From Atribacterota bacterium (GTDB taxonomy: Bacteria; Atribacterota; Phoenicimicrobiia; Phoenicimicrobiales; Stramentimicrobiaceae): a stretch of DNA of 64,000 nucleotides. A program made the translations under genes and the position numbers. Below the pieces are notes generated by a model. The model was not told the origin of the DNA, did no database searches, and worked only from the letters and a program-made list of their open reading frames with translations. The stretch spans positions 39,807-103,806 of the forward strand of contig JAQUNC010000002.1 of NCBI GenBank assembly GCA_028717805.1, in the 5' to 3' direction. Below, piece after piece: positions 11,801-19,494 of this stretch; the stretch's first letter is position 1, and the number at the start of each line of letters is the position of its first letter.

Positions 11801-12372
11801 TGATTAACCTTAATTTGTTCTGGCATAGTATTGTTTTGTAACTCCAGATAAAAATTACCCTTACCAAATATTTCCTGATAGGATAGGGCTAATTCCTGAG
11901 CTTCAGTAAAATTATTTTGTAATATAAGGCGGGGTATTTCTCCTTTCAGGCAAGCTGATAGCCCAATAAGCCCTTCACTGTATTCTCTTAATATTTCTTT
12001 ATCTATCCTCGGTTTATAATAGAAGCCTTCCAGAAATGATTTGGTAACTAATTGAATAAGGTTCTGGTATCCAGTCTTGTTCTTGACCAGAAGAATTAAA
12101 TGACTTGGTGATTCCTTCTTACCATTGGATTTATCTTTTCTGCTATGAGGAGCAAGGTAAACTTCACAGCCAATTATTGGTTTAATATTATTGGCAACAG
12201 CTTCTTTATAAAACTGTATGGCGCCATACATAACTCCATGATCAGTCAGAGCTAAAGCAGACATATTATTTTCTTTGGCTTTTCTAATTAATTCTTTTAT
12301 GCGGCATGCTCCATCCAGAAGACTGTACTCAGAATGAACATGTAGATGGACAAATCTTGATTTTTCAGACAT
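8881..12372 (-). CDS. dnaE: DNA polymerase III alpha subunit (DnaE type)
   Basis: Replicative C-family polymerase catalytic subunit, 1163 residues, a normal length for DnaE1. The N-terminal PHP domain starts HLHVHSEYSLLDG. The palm carries the catalytic aspartates in PDFDIDF, preceded by GPGRGSAAGSLVAYCL. The FNKSHSVSYAFLSYQTAYLKAHYP segment and a helix-hairpin-helix region follow. A C-terminal OB fold (VILGGVITNIRRKSTKNG) and a C-terminal domain end the protein. Start is ATG with only a weak SD. The stop codon is three bases from tRNA-Leu, which is transcribed head-on, so read-through would be antisense to the tRNA. pfkA lies 279 bases upstream on the same strand. Confidence 0.98.
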   Translation of the reverse strand: MSEKSRFVHLHVHSEYSLLDGACRIKELIRKAKENNMSALALTDHGVMYGAIQFYKEAVANNIKPIIGCEVYLAPHSRKDKSNGKKESPSHLILLVKNKTGYQNLIQLVTKSFLEGFYYKPRIDKEILREYSEGLIGLSACLKGEIPRLILQNNFTEAQELALSYQEIFGKGNFYLELQNNTMPEQIKVNQELVKLGNLLQIPLVATNDVHYIDKEDYEAHDILLCIQTATNLDDPDRMKFSTDDFYFNTQEEMQQHFADISEALDNTCKIAQECTLEIDFQNAHLPDFSLPENLTDYDYLKQLCYEGAIRKFTHLEGEIKDRLDYELSIIKKMGFATYFLIVWDFVNYAKKHNIMVGPGRGSAAGSLVAYCLNITNINPLDYNLLFERFLNPERISMPDFDIDFSFEGRGEVIEYVSKKYGRDKVSQIITFGTMAARAVIRDVGRALGIPYGQVDKIAKLIPMDPKMTIEKALQIEPELKNRMENDAIIKKMIEISSKLEGLSRHASTHAAGVVLSRESLTNFVPLQLTSEGEISTQYAAEDLESLGLLKMDFLGLRTLSVINNTIKIIKKTRGEIINIDEISLDDEKVYEILAKGECCGIFQLESSGMTDLVKRMEPKNIEDITALLALFRPGPLGSGMIDDFINRKKGKVEIKYLHPKLEPILRDTYGVIVYQEQVMQIASQLAGYSLGQADILRKAMGKKIKEVMKKQQKQFIEGAVKNDIEKKTAEDIYDLIAYFAGYGFNKSHSVSYAFLSYQTAYLKAHYPVEYMAALLTSIMQNTDKVVKYIKECQNIGLKILPPDINESLIDFTVVDKQTIRFGLAAVKNVGRAAVESIIKERRESGLFSSLIDFCQRVDLKTINRRVVESLIKCGAFDSLKASRAQLLSILERSIQIAQDRQKEKRNGQTSLFMVKNDGLVNDLQDTFNLTAVPEFTDQELLTMEKETLGFYLSHHPLEDYQEKLTELVNADSTNLEDFSDKSHVILGGVITNIRRKSTKNGNIMAYFSLEDLHGTIEIIVFPKTFEEFKEVLREENVVIVEGRLDAMEVNMKLLAETIIPINEYQKNNLTMGKKKVKSQHNLHIEVDVDGLEPEKLDDLKEILQKYPGTNRVIIHFKSGTRTYHHYVDEQLRVKYNKGLVKEIKDCLIQTRIWLENEDSGKN

Positions 12373-12510
12373 ACTTTTTTCTCGCTTTTAAAGGGTTAAA
12401 GAGGTTCGCTCAAAACTTATAAGAACAACCTAAAAGAAATTTTTAAAAGTAGCAAAATCTATCACCTTAAAGATATTATATACTAATTTGAATTGGTTTT
12501 CACACTAAAA

Positions 12511-12574
12511 GCCAATTAATTGGCAAACAAATTAGCAATATTATGGGAAGCCAATCGAGGCTTCCCATAATATT
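12511..12574 (-). terminator. Strong hairpins between pfkA and dnaE
   Basis: A perfect 16-base inverted repeat with a 6-base loop (aatcga) spans 12537-12574; its arms start aatattatgggaagcc. A short palindrome gccaattaattggc is at 12511-12524. On the minus strand these follow pfkA by about 80 bases. No long U run follows, so this may be a factor-assisted terminator, an RNA-processing stem or an operator for dnaE. The remainder of 12373-12651 shows nothing else. Confidence 0.5.
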
Positions 12575-12651
12575 TTATCTTCTATTGTTTATTATTAATT
12601 AAATATGTTGCTCTAAATAAAAATATACCAAACCATTACATTTTTTTATTA

Positions 12652-13683
12652 TTACTTAAAGAATATTTTGGCAAAACTAATCCATTCTTTATTTACTATC
12701 TTAATTTCCCTGGTAGCTTCCTCTAGAGGTACTGAAATAATCTTATTGCCCTTCATTGCTGCCATTTTTCCAAAATCTTTCTTTTCAATTAATTCCATTG
12801 CTCTTACTCCGGTACGCAAACCCAGGATTCTATCGAATATCGTTGGATTGCCACCTCTCTGCATATGCCCAATTACGGCATGTCTGGTTTCTAGACCGGT
12901 TTTCTCGCTAATTACATCACCTAAAGACTGACCAATTTCTCTTTTTTTTAAAATCATATGTCCAAACTGGTCTAATTCTTCCCGACCAGCATTAACACCT
13001 GGTAATTCAACACCTTCTGATACTACCACCAGAGCATATTTTTTTCTGGAATAAACACGCTGAAGTTGTTTGCACATCTCGTCAATATCCGGTTTTTCTT
13101 CTGGAAGCAATATCCAGTCTGCTCCAGAGGCCAGCCCGGTATACAGGGCAACCCAACCGGCATGCCTACCCATAACTTCCAGTATCATGACCCTGTGATG
13201 AGATTTTCCAGTATCTTCCAGACTCTTCATTGCTTCCACCGCTCTGGTGACAGAACTATCAAAGCCAAAGGTAAAATCAGTAGATGATAGATCATTATCC
13301 ATGGTTTTAGGTGCTCCTACAACATTTACCTTGTACTCTTTAAATAGATTTTGCGCGACTCCCAGGGTATCCTCGCCTCCCATTGCCAGAACAGCATCCA
13401 GACCATAATTCTTTATAGTATTCAATACTCTTTCTACTCCGCTTTCCACCTTAAAGGGGTTGGTGCGAGAAGTTCCAAGAATAGTACCGGCTTTATCTAT
13501 TAACTCTTCTACATCCTGTAAATGAATTTTAAAAAGATTACCATCAATTAAACCCCTCCAACCATCTCTGATGCCAAATACTTCATAATGAAAATCATAG
13601 GCTCGATAAACTGCACCACGAATGGCTGGGTTAAGCCCACAACAATCTCCTCCACCTGTTAAAATACCAATTCTTTTAGACAT
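12652..13683 (-). CDS. pfkA: 6-phosphofructokinase with pyrophosphate-type active-site residues
   Basis: Phosphorylates fructose 6-phosphate to fructose 1,6-bisphosphate. The 343 residues are typical of the PfkA superfamily. The N-terminal GILTGGGDCCGLN phosphate loop, the PKTMDND segment and MGRHAGW are visible. Two positions discriminate the donor: in ATP enzymes both are Gly (GGDGS, PGTIDND). Here they are Asp105 (GGEDT) and Lys126 (PKTMDND), the combination known for PPi-dependent enzymes. The likely donor is therefore pyrophosphate, making the step reversible; this is inferred from residues. Start ATG with AAAGGGAG upstream. It follows fba, the next glycolytic step, by 43 bases, and the two form an operon. 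Confidence 0.93.
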   Translation of the reverse strand: MSKRIGILTGGGDCCGLNPAIRGAVYRAYDFHYEVFGIRDGWRGLIDGNLFKIHLQDVEELIDKAGTILGTSRTNPFKVESGVERVLNTIKNYGLDAVLAMGGEDTLGVAQNLFKEYKVNVVGAPKTMDNDLSSTDFTFGFDSSVTRAVEAMKSLEDTGKSHHRVMILEVMGRHAGWVALYTGLASGADWILLPEEKPDIDEMCKQLQRVYSRKKYALVVVSEGVELPGVNAGREELDQFGHMILKKREIGQSLGDVISEKTGLETRHAVIGHMQRGGNPTIFDRILGLRTGVRAMELIEKKDFGKMAAMKGNKIISVPLEEATREIKIVNKEWISFAKIFFK

Positions 13684-13726
13684 CTTTTACTCCCTTTATT
13701 CGTATATCTATATTCATTCTAAATCA

Positions 13727-14593
13727 CTATACTCTATTATGACAACCTAATACTCTAATACGGTCTCTAATAACTTTCTTTGCTGCCTCTTTGGCAACCC
13801 CCAGAACCTTCCGAGGATCTATTTCATTAGAGTTCTTATCAAGATAATCCTGGATTGCCCTGGTAAAAGCCATCCGTATCCTGGTATCTATGTTAATCTT
13901 GCATATTCCTGCAGCAATTCCTTTTTTTACTTCTTCATCACTTGCTCCAGAGGCTCCATGTAACACCAGGGGAATGCCAGTTAAATCTCTAATCTTTTCG
14001 ATGCGAGGTATATCCAATTCAGCAATAGGTTCTCGACATCCATGAATTGTCCCCACCGCCGCAGCTAAAGAATCAATAGCTGTTAACTTGACAAACTTGT
14101 CCGCTTCTTCCGGATCAGCCATAAATTCCTTTATTTTCTCTCGTGCTATTCCTGGTTCATCACTGGAATCCATCTTCCCAATCTGCCCGATTTCAGCCTC
14201 TACCGGAATATCGCAAGAATGTGCCATTTCTACTACCTTTTTAGTTAAAGCAACATTTTCAGCAAATGGTAATTTGGAACCATCAAACATCAATGAGGTA
14301 AATCCAGCTCTTAAACATCTGATATTTTGATAATAATCGGTCCCGTGATCCAGATGTAAAACAACTGGTATAAAAGTCCTTTCCGCCAATACCTTTACCA
14401 TGCCAACTATCATATCTAAACCAGCATATTTAATAGCTCCTTGGGAAGCCTGTACTATCACTGGCGCTCTTTCTTCTTCAGCAGTTTCTATGATTGCCTG
14501 TACTATCTCCATATTATTGGCATTAAAGGCACCCACAGCATAATGGTTTTTTTGAGCATCTATTAATATTTCTTTGCTTGTTACTAAGGGCAT
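13727..14593 (-). CDS. fba: Class II fructose-1,6-bisphosphate aldolase
   Basis: Zinc-dependent cleavage of fructose 1,6-bisphosphate to glyceraldehyde 3-phosphate and DHAP. The 288 residues match the short class IIB (Bacillus FbaA-like) group. Catalytic Asp and Zn-ligand His are in LHLDHGTD (about residues 80-87), a glutamate ligand is in VEAEIGQIG, and His ligands are in GTIHGC and VLHGASGAS. Start ATG with AGAAAGGAG at normal spacing. It is transcribed with pfkA (43-base gap), so two successive enzymes of the central glycolytic trunk are coupled. The promoter should lie in 14594-14963, but I could not identify one with confidence. Confidence 0.97.
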   Translation of the reverse strand: MPLVTSKEILIDAQKNHYAVGAFNANNMEIVQAIIETAEEERAPVIVQASQGAIKYAGLDMIVGMVKVLAERTFIPVVLHLDHGTDYYQNIRCLRAGFTSLMFDGSKLPFAENVALTKKVVEMAHSCDIPVEAEIGQIGKMDSSDEPGIAREKIKEFMADPEEADKFVKLTAIDSLAAAVGTIHGCREPIAELDIPRIEKIRDLTGIPLVLHGASGASDEEVKKGIAAGICKINIDTRIRMAFTRAIQDYLDKNSNEIDPRKVLGVAKEAAKKVIRDRIRVLGCHNRV

Positions 14594-14963
14594 AAAATTC
14601 TCCTTTCTATCTCCTTCTTATTCGTCATTTATAATATTTTATAGAAAGTTTTCAGTAATACTAAACAAAATAATCCACTTGAATAATAAGTAGGAAAAAA
14701 TTTATTTACATTTTATTATTATATATATCTTAAAGGCTTATTGCAATTAATATTTTACTTTGGGAGTATATACTAAATTTTTGGAAGCAGCAAATTAATA
14801 TATATTAAATAGTTTATCATATATTATAATTTGACATCTCAATAATATTTGAGAAATATAATAATTAGTGCTATATTCGTATTATCTTAAAGTCAAATCC
14901 AATGTGGGTGTGCTATGAACTGTCTTTTTTAAGAAAGAAAAAAAGAAAAGAAAGGAGAATAAG
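14594..14963. other. Divergent control region between fba and hflK
   Basis: 370 AT-rich bases separate divergent fba (minus) and hflK (plus). The only notable element is the TTGACA/inverted-repeat block at 14831-14862. The hflK ribosome site AAAGGAG sits a few bases before 14964. No gene is visible. Confidence 0.6.
14831..14862 (+). promoter_or_regulatory. Possible hflKC promoter with internal operator-like repeat
   Basis: TTGACA at 14831-14836 is followed at an over-long 20-base spacing by TATAAT (14857-14862). The spacer contains a 6+6 inverted repeat, tctcaa-taatat-ttgaga (14837-14854). Long spacing plus a palindrome in the spacer is the layout of some regulator-remodelled promoters, but in DNA this AT-rich it could be chance. 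Confidence 0.35.
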
Positions 14964-15971
14964 ATGAACGATTTTAGAGATGATGCTGGGGAAAAAATAA
15001 TTAATATAGCTGAAAAAATTCCAAAAATAACATTTGGTAAAAAATTTTTAAAGCTATTGATTCTAATTTTAGTTATTTTATACCTGGTTAGCGGTATTTA
15101 CATTGTTCAACCTAATGAACAAGGAGTAGTCAGGCGTTTCGGAAAATTTAACAGATTAGATAGTCCAGGTCTTCATTATCACCTGCCCTTTCCCTTTGAA
15201 TCAGCAGTAACACCTTCAGTTACAGAGGTAAAAAGGATTGAAATTGGTTTTCGGACTGTTCGTGATAGTTATATTGAAGTCCAGGAGGAAGCTCTTATGC
15301 TTACCGGGGATGAAAATATTGTTAGTGCCGAGGCCATTGTGCAGTACCGAATTAAAAATGCTGCTGATTACCTTTTTAATATAATTGAACCTGAGCTCAC
15401 TGTTAAAAACGCCTCTGAAGCTGCACTTAGACAGGTAATCGGAAGTCGTAAAATTGATGATGCCTTAACCGAAGGCAAATACGAAATACAGGAGGAGACA
15501 AGGTTGCTTATCCAGGAGTTACTTGATATCTACCAATCTGGAATTTTAGCAATTGCCGTCCAATTACAGGATGTTAATCCTCCTACTGAGGTATCAGCTG
15601 CTTTTAAGGATGTAGCCAGCGCTAAAGAAGATAAAAGTAAATTCATCAATGAAGCAGAAGGTTATCGCAATGACATCATTCCCAAAGCCAGAGGAGAAGC
15701 GGCTAGAATTATAAAAGAGGCAGAAGGTTATAAAATCGAGAGAATAAGAAAAGCAGAAGGTGATGTGGCTAAATTTAATCAGATCTTAGCTGAATACCAG
15801 AAGGGAAAAGAGGTTACTAAATACCGCTTATATATCGAAACAATGGAAAAAATATTACCAAATATGAATAAATTTATCATAGAAGAAACGGAAAATAATG
15901 TGTTAAAACTGTTGCCCTTGAATGAACCACTGGTCCAGGACTTAATTAGAAAGGAGGTTGAGCAAAAATGA
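14964..15971 (+). CDS. hflK: Membrane prohibitin-family protein HflK
   Basis: HflK with HflC forms the SPFH (stomatin/prohibitin) ring that surrounds and modulates the FtsH protease in the cytoplasmic membrane. In its 335 residues one transmembrane segment (about residues 28-48) is followed directly by YIVQPNEQGVVRRFGKF, the family entry signature. The band-7 domain comes next, then a charged coiled-coil of repeated 'EAEGYR/KAEGD' units (about residues 225-275). Start ATG with AAAGGAG. The last four bases overlap the start of hflC (ATGA), indicating translational coupling. No ftsH is in the window. Confidence 0.93.
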   Translation: MNDFRDDAGEKIINIAEKIPKITFGKKFLKLLILILVILYLVSGIYIVQPNEQGVVRRFGKFNRLDSPGLHYHLPFPFESAVTPSVTEVKRIEIGFRTVRDSYIEVQEEALMLTGDENIVSAEAIVQYRIKNAADYLFNIIEPELTVKNASEAALRQVIGSRKIDDALTEGKYEIQEETRLLIQELLDIYQSGILAIAVQLQDVNPPTEVSAAFKDVASAKEDKSKFINEAEGYRNDIIPKARGEAARIIKEAEGYKIERIRKAEGDVAKFNQILAEYQKGKEVTKYRLYIETMEKILPNMNKFIIEETENNVLKLLPLNEPLVQDLIRKEVEQK

Positions 15972-16822
15972 GAAAAAGTTTAATATTTATTTGCTTAATT
16001 TTGATTATCCTTTTGGCAAATTTTACCCTTTTCATTATTGATGAAACAAAACAGGCTATAGTTCTGCAATTTGGTAAGCCAATCAGGGTTATTCGAGAAG
16101 CAGGTTTGCACATGAGAATTCCCTTTATTCAAAATGTAATCCTCTTTGAGTCTAGGTTGCTTGTTTACGATGCTCCTCCTACTGAGATAATTACCCGAGA
16201 TAAGAAAACCCTAATTCTCGATAATTACGCCCGCTGGAAAATTGCTGATCCCCTACTTTTTATGCAAACAGTCAGAGATATTAATGGAGCGCAAGCTAGA
16301 TTGGATGATATCATTTATTCTGAATTAAGAGTGGATCTGGGTAAATTCGATATGAGCGAAATCGTCTCCTCAAAAAGAACTGAAATTATGGAAACTGTTA
16401 CCGAACGCAGTAATGAAAAATCTATGGAATATGGAATAAATATTATTGATGTAAGAATAAAACGTGCAGATTTGCCTCCGGAAAATGAACAAAATATTTA
16501 TGCCAGAATGGAAGCTGAACGGGACAGAATCGCCAAGCAATATCGAGCAGAAGGCATGGAAGAATCCGCCAAAATTATGGCAGAAACAGAAAGAGAAAAA
16601 ACTGTAATACTGGCTGAGGCATACCGAGAAGCTCAGCAGTTAAGAGGTGAAGGCGAGGCAGAGGCAATTCGAATATATGCAGAAAGTTTTAATCAGGATG
16701 CAGAGTTCTATCAATTCCTTAGAACTCTGGAATCTTACCAAAACAGCTTGGGAGAAAATACCACTATTCTGTTATCATCTAAAAATGAATACTTTCAATA
16801 TATTAACAATATACGAGATTGA
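15968..16822 (+). CDS. hflC: Membrane prohibitin-family protein HflC
   Basis: Partner of HflK in the HflKC complex, 284 residues. An N-terminal signal-anchor (residues about 4-24) precedes DETKQAIVLQFGKPIRVI. The band-7 domain follows with YARWKIADPLLF, typical of HflC. The C-terminal coiled coil includes GEGEAEAIRIYAESFNQDAEFYQFLRTLESY, the classic HflC tail. It starts inside the hflK stop (four-base overlap). A hairpin downstream (16847-16883) probably ends the transcript. Confidence 0.95.
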   Translation: MRKSLIFICLILIILLANFTLFIIDETKQAIVLQFGKPIRVIREAGLHMRIPFIQNVILFESRLLVYDAPPTEIITRDKKTLILDNYARWKIADPLLFMQTVRDINGAQARLDDIIYSELRVDLGKFDMSEIVSSKRTEIMETVTERSNEKSMEYGINIIDVRIKRADLPPENEQNIYARMEAERDRIAKQYRAEGMEESAKIMAETEREKTVILAEAYREAQQLRGEGEAEAIRIYAESFNQDAEFYQFLRTLESYQNSLGENTTILLSSKNEYFQYINNIRD

Positions 16823-16846
16823 AAATAAAATTATTACTCATTATTC

Positions 16847-16883
16847 AGGGTCTGACTATTTTAATAATTAATAGCCAGACCCT
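16847..16883. terminator. Hairpin between convergent genes, probable bidirectional terminator
   Basis: Arms agggtctg (16847-16854) and cagaccct (16876-16883) pair perfectly, extended after one mismatch by ctatt/aatag. It sits in the 70-base gap between the ends of hflC (plus) and the RNase H/dehydrogenase frame (minus). Flanking sequence is AT-rich but has no long pure U run on either strand. Confidence 0.6.
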
Positions 16884-16892
16884 AACATTTCA

Positions 16893-18542
16893 CTAATATC
16901 CCTCTGCAAGATCCACCCTGTTTTCTGGTTCTTGACCATGGAATATCCGTTTAATATTATGATATACCATCAATATGTTCTCTTCTATAGCTTTATCGGT
17001 ATAACCGGCATTATGTGGTGACATAATTAAATTAGGCAATTCTTGAAAGTCATATTTACTGGGTAATACAATCGGAGAATCTTTATCAGGATATTGATAC
17101 CAGGTATCAATTGCTGCTCCGGCTAAGGTTCCATTTTTAAGATGAAAATAGAGGGCTTTTTCATCAATAATCCTGCCCCGCCCAATATTAATAAGATATT
17201 TACCTTTCATCAGTTTTAATATTCGTTCATCAATCATGTTTTCTGTCTTTGGAGTCAATGGTAAGGCAATAATGATAAATTCTGATTGATTAATAACATA
17301 TGCCAATTGTTCAGTTGTACCCAAAAAGGCTAAGCCATATTTCTTATCCAGCATCTCTTCTTTCTTGAGAGAACGTTTAACTGCATATACCTTCATACCC
17401 AAAGATAAGGCTCTTTTCGCAATTTCTAATCCGATTGAACCAAGACCAATAATACCTATGTTTCTTCCATAAAGTTGAATGGTTGGTTCCCCGGAAACGA
17501 ATCCATGCCACTTACCCATTCTCAAATCACGGTCATTATTGATTAGATTTTTAGCTAGTGCTAATAACAGACCAATTGCATGCTCTGAAACAGCATGGCT
17601 ATTTCCATGAGTATTGCACACCGCTATATGGGAATAGTTTTTAAAAACCTCCAGATTTTGCTTATCTACTCCAGCAAAAGGTATTTGAAATAATTTTAAG
17701 CCTTTAGCCTGACTGAGTTCAGATTCATTTAATTCTCCTCCTACTATCACCTCAGCAGAAGCAATCTGATTGTCCAATTGTTGCTTATTCCCATTAGGAA
17801 AAACAATCTCTAGTGGAAGATGATACTCCTGATTATATCTACCCAATAATTCCATCCACCTACTAAAGCTAACCATTTTACTAAATATCAACACCTTCAT
17901 TTTTTTACCACCCTTATCCAATATCTGTTTTTCTTTCTCCTGTATATATTTTCGGGTTGCCACAATATGCTTGCATTCCAAATTCCATTGCCGGCAATGA
18001 TTTTCAAAATCATAACAATCACATTCCGGAACTGTCAGGTTTACATGATATGTAGTTTTATTTTTTTTATTCTTGACTAAAAAATAATCCCCTTCCTCTT
18101 CTACCATTAAATCTTTGGAGGCAATAACTCTTTTATTCTGCTCCTCTTTAATTAATAGTTTTCTGGCTAATTGGTCAGCCATTTGATTATTTTCCCTTCT
18201 ATTCCAAATAAAAAAGATGGGGATCTTAAATTCTTTAATTAATTCTTGAATCTTTTCATAAAGGGGAATCATTTTTTTGTTTTTTACCTTAAATTGTCCG
18301 TTTAATTGTTTTACTATTAATTGACTATCGCAATAAAACTCAACTGAATCTGCCGGGATATTTTTTATTTCTTCCAGACCTCTGATCACTGCACTATACT
18401 CAGCAATATTATTGGTACCCATTCCAATTATTTCATTGATTTTTTTCCATAACTGCCCATCTTTATAAATAACAACTCCAATAGCCATATTTCCAGGATT
18501 AGGAATACAGGAACCATCAACACGCAATAATAGTTTTGGCAT
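16893..18542 (-). CDS. RNase HI - SWIM zinc motif - 2-hydroxyacid dehydrogenase reading frame
   Basis: One uninterrupted 549-residue frame contains two unrelated enzymes. Residues 1-135 are an RNase HI fold with all four catalytic acids (D9 in RVDGS, E48 in NIAEYS, D72 in YCDSQ, D123 in MADQLA), which would cut RNA in RNA:DNA hybrids. Residues 174-192 form a SWIM-type zinc motif, C174-x-C176-x13-C190-x-H192. Residues 215-549 are a complete D-isomer 2-hydroxyacid dehydrogenase with NAD motif GIIGLGSIGLEIAKR, INIGRGRIIDE and the catalytic HNAG. Methionine 215 is preceded by a good SD, so a separate 335-residue dehydrogenase may be made from 17900. The start at 18542 has AGAGG upstream and lies 11 bases after the LOG gene. 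The frame could be a true fusion, two overlapping products, or a stop codon lost to sequencing error. Confidence 0.85.
   Translation of the reverse strand: MPKLLLRVDGSCIPNPGNMAIGVVIYKDGQLWKKINEIIGMGTNNIAEYSAVIRGLEEIKNIPADSVEFYCDSQLIVKQLNGQFKVKNKKMIPLYEKIQELIKEFKIPIFFIWNRRENNQMADQLARKLLIKEEQNKRVIASKDLMVEEEGDYFLVKNKKNKTTYHVNLTVPECDCYDFENHCRQWNLECKHIVATRKYIQEKEKQILDKGGKKMKVLIFSKMVSFSRWMELLGRYNQEYHLPLEIVFPNGNKQQLDNQIASAEVIVGGELNESELSQAKGLKLFQIPFAGVDKQNLEVFKNYSHIAVCNTHGNSHAVSEHAIGLLLALAKNLINNDRDLRMGKWHGFVSGEPTIQLYGRNIGIIGLGSIGLEIAKRALSLGMKVYAVKRSLKKEEMLDKKYGLAFLGTTEQLAYVINQSEFIIIALPLTPKTENMIDERILKLMKGKYLINIGRGRIIDEKALYFHLKNGTLAGAAIDTWYQYPDKDSPIVLPSKYDFQELPNLIMSPHNAGYTDKAIEENILMVYHNIKRIFHGQEPENRVDLAEGY
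17898..17915 (-). promoter_or_regulatory. Internal ribosome binding site and in-frame ATG for the dehydrogenase
   Basis: AAGGGTGG (17915-17908) stands seven bases before ATG 17900-17898, which encodes Met215 and opens MKVLIFSKM, the expected N-terminus of a 2-hydroxyacid dehydrogenase. There is no stop codon between this site and the RNase H part, so the same DNA both encodes GGKK in the fusion and looks like a translation start. Confidence 0.6.
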
Positions 18543-18553
18543 AAATACCTCTT

Positions 18554-19030
18554 TTAATTGTGATAAATATCACTTAATTTTTTCTTTACAAAAACTCTTA
18601 GCTCGTCCAACTCATTAATAAAATGTACTTTTCCTTCTTTCTGGTAAGGTTTAAGCCATTCGCTGACATCAAATCTAAACAAAATGACTTCTTTACCATA
18701 GTTTAAAGCCAGGGCAATTTCAGATATTGTTCCCGCTCTTCCTGGTAAAGCGATAATCAGATCACTGCTTAATATATTAATCACATTTCTGGCTATACCT
18801 ATACCCGTTACAATAGGAATATCAATATATTGAGAAGCCCAAGCAGGATCATCAACCGGCAATATCCCTATGGTAATTCCGCCATTATCTTTGGCGCCCT
18901 TAGCTGATGCCTCCATAACACCAGAAGCTCGACCACCATTTAATAATATCCAGCCTTCTCGGGCTATCATTGCTCCAATTTGATAGGCATATTGCTCATC
19001 TTCCGGATTTACAAATTGAGCTCCACCCAT
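18554..19030 (-). CDS. LOG-like / TIGR00725 family nucleotide-binding protein
   Basis: A Rossmann-like protein of the LOG/DprA-related superfamily; TIGR00725-type members have no settled function. GGRASGVMEASAKGA and the PGRAGTISEIALAL motif (the PGGxGTxxE of the superfamily) are visible. The first ATG (19030) begins MGGAQFV, inside what is normally the first beta strand. In frame upstream the codons read KRIIIGI, the expected family N-terminus, and a good AAGGAG SD (19069-19064) lies nine bases before an ATC codon at 19054-19052. The true product probably starts there (166 residues) with a rare AUC initiator, unless an ATG was miscalled. It is followed by the RNase H/dehydrogenase frame after 11 bases. 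Confidence 0.82.
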   Translation of the reverse strand: MGGAQFVNPEDEQYAYQIGAMIAREGWILLNGGRASGVMEASAKGAKDNGGITIGILPVDDPAWASQYIDIPIVTGIGIARNVINILSSDLIIALPGRAGTISEIALALNYGKEVILFRFDVSEWLKPYQKEGKVHFINELDELRVFVKKKLSDIYHN

Positions 19031-19051
19031 TATACCAATTATTATCCTTTT

Positions 19052-19069
19052 GATAAAACCTCTCTCCTT
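19052..19069 (-). promoter_or_regulatory. SD and possible AUC start of the LOG-like gene
   Basis: AAGGAG (19069-19064) is nine bases from ATC (19054-19052). The next ATG is 24 bases further in, too far from this SD, and no ATG, GTG or TTG lies between them in frame. Confidence 0.5.
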
Positions 19070-19494
19070 CCTGTAGTAAATTAACCTTTTTATTTTATAT
19101 TATATTAATCTATTATATACACTAATATTCTATTTTCTCAAGTTATGATACATAATCTGCGCAAATAACACTTATGATTAATCCTGGCTGAAAATCTTAT
19201 TCTAGTCACAGGCCTATTTTTTAATAGAGATACACTGCTATCCTTCTATAAAAAAGATAAATTTAAGTTAGAATAATATTAAAAAATTAATCAATACTGA
19301 AGGAAACTGGCTAAAAATAGAATAAACTGAATTGAATTATTGTCTAGTATGTCTTGTATAACGCACAATACTTATTTGACATTTTTAAATAATTGGTTAA
19401 AATGTTGTAGATGGGAATTGAGGATAAATTAAATAAAAAATGGTAAGTAATAATAAAATTGCCATAAACCTTTTAGTTTAAAGAGGTAGATTAT
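19055..19494. other. Divergent intergenic region
   Basis: About 440 AT-rich bases between the LOG-like gene (minus) and the unknown operon (plus). Apart from the SD for the former and the promoter at 19376-19403 for the latter I see no gene, RNA or repeat. Confidence 0.6.
19376..19403 (+). promoter_or_regulatory. Promoter of the unknown two-gene operon
   Basis: TTGACA (19376-19381) and TAAAAT (19398-19403) are spaced by 16 bases, with the start codon at 19495 about 85 bases beyond the predicted transcription start. Confidence 0.7.
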
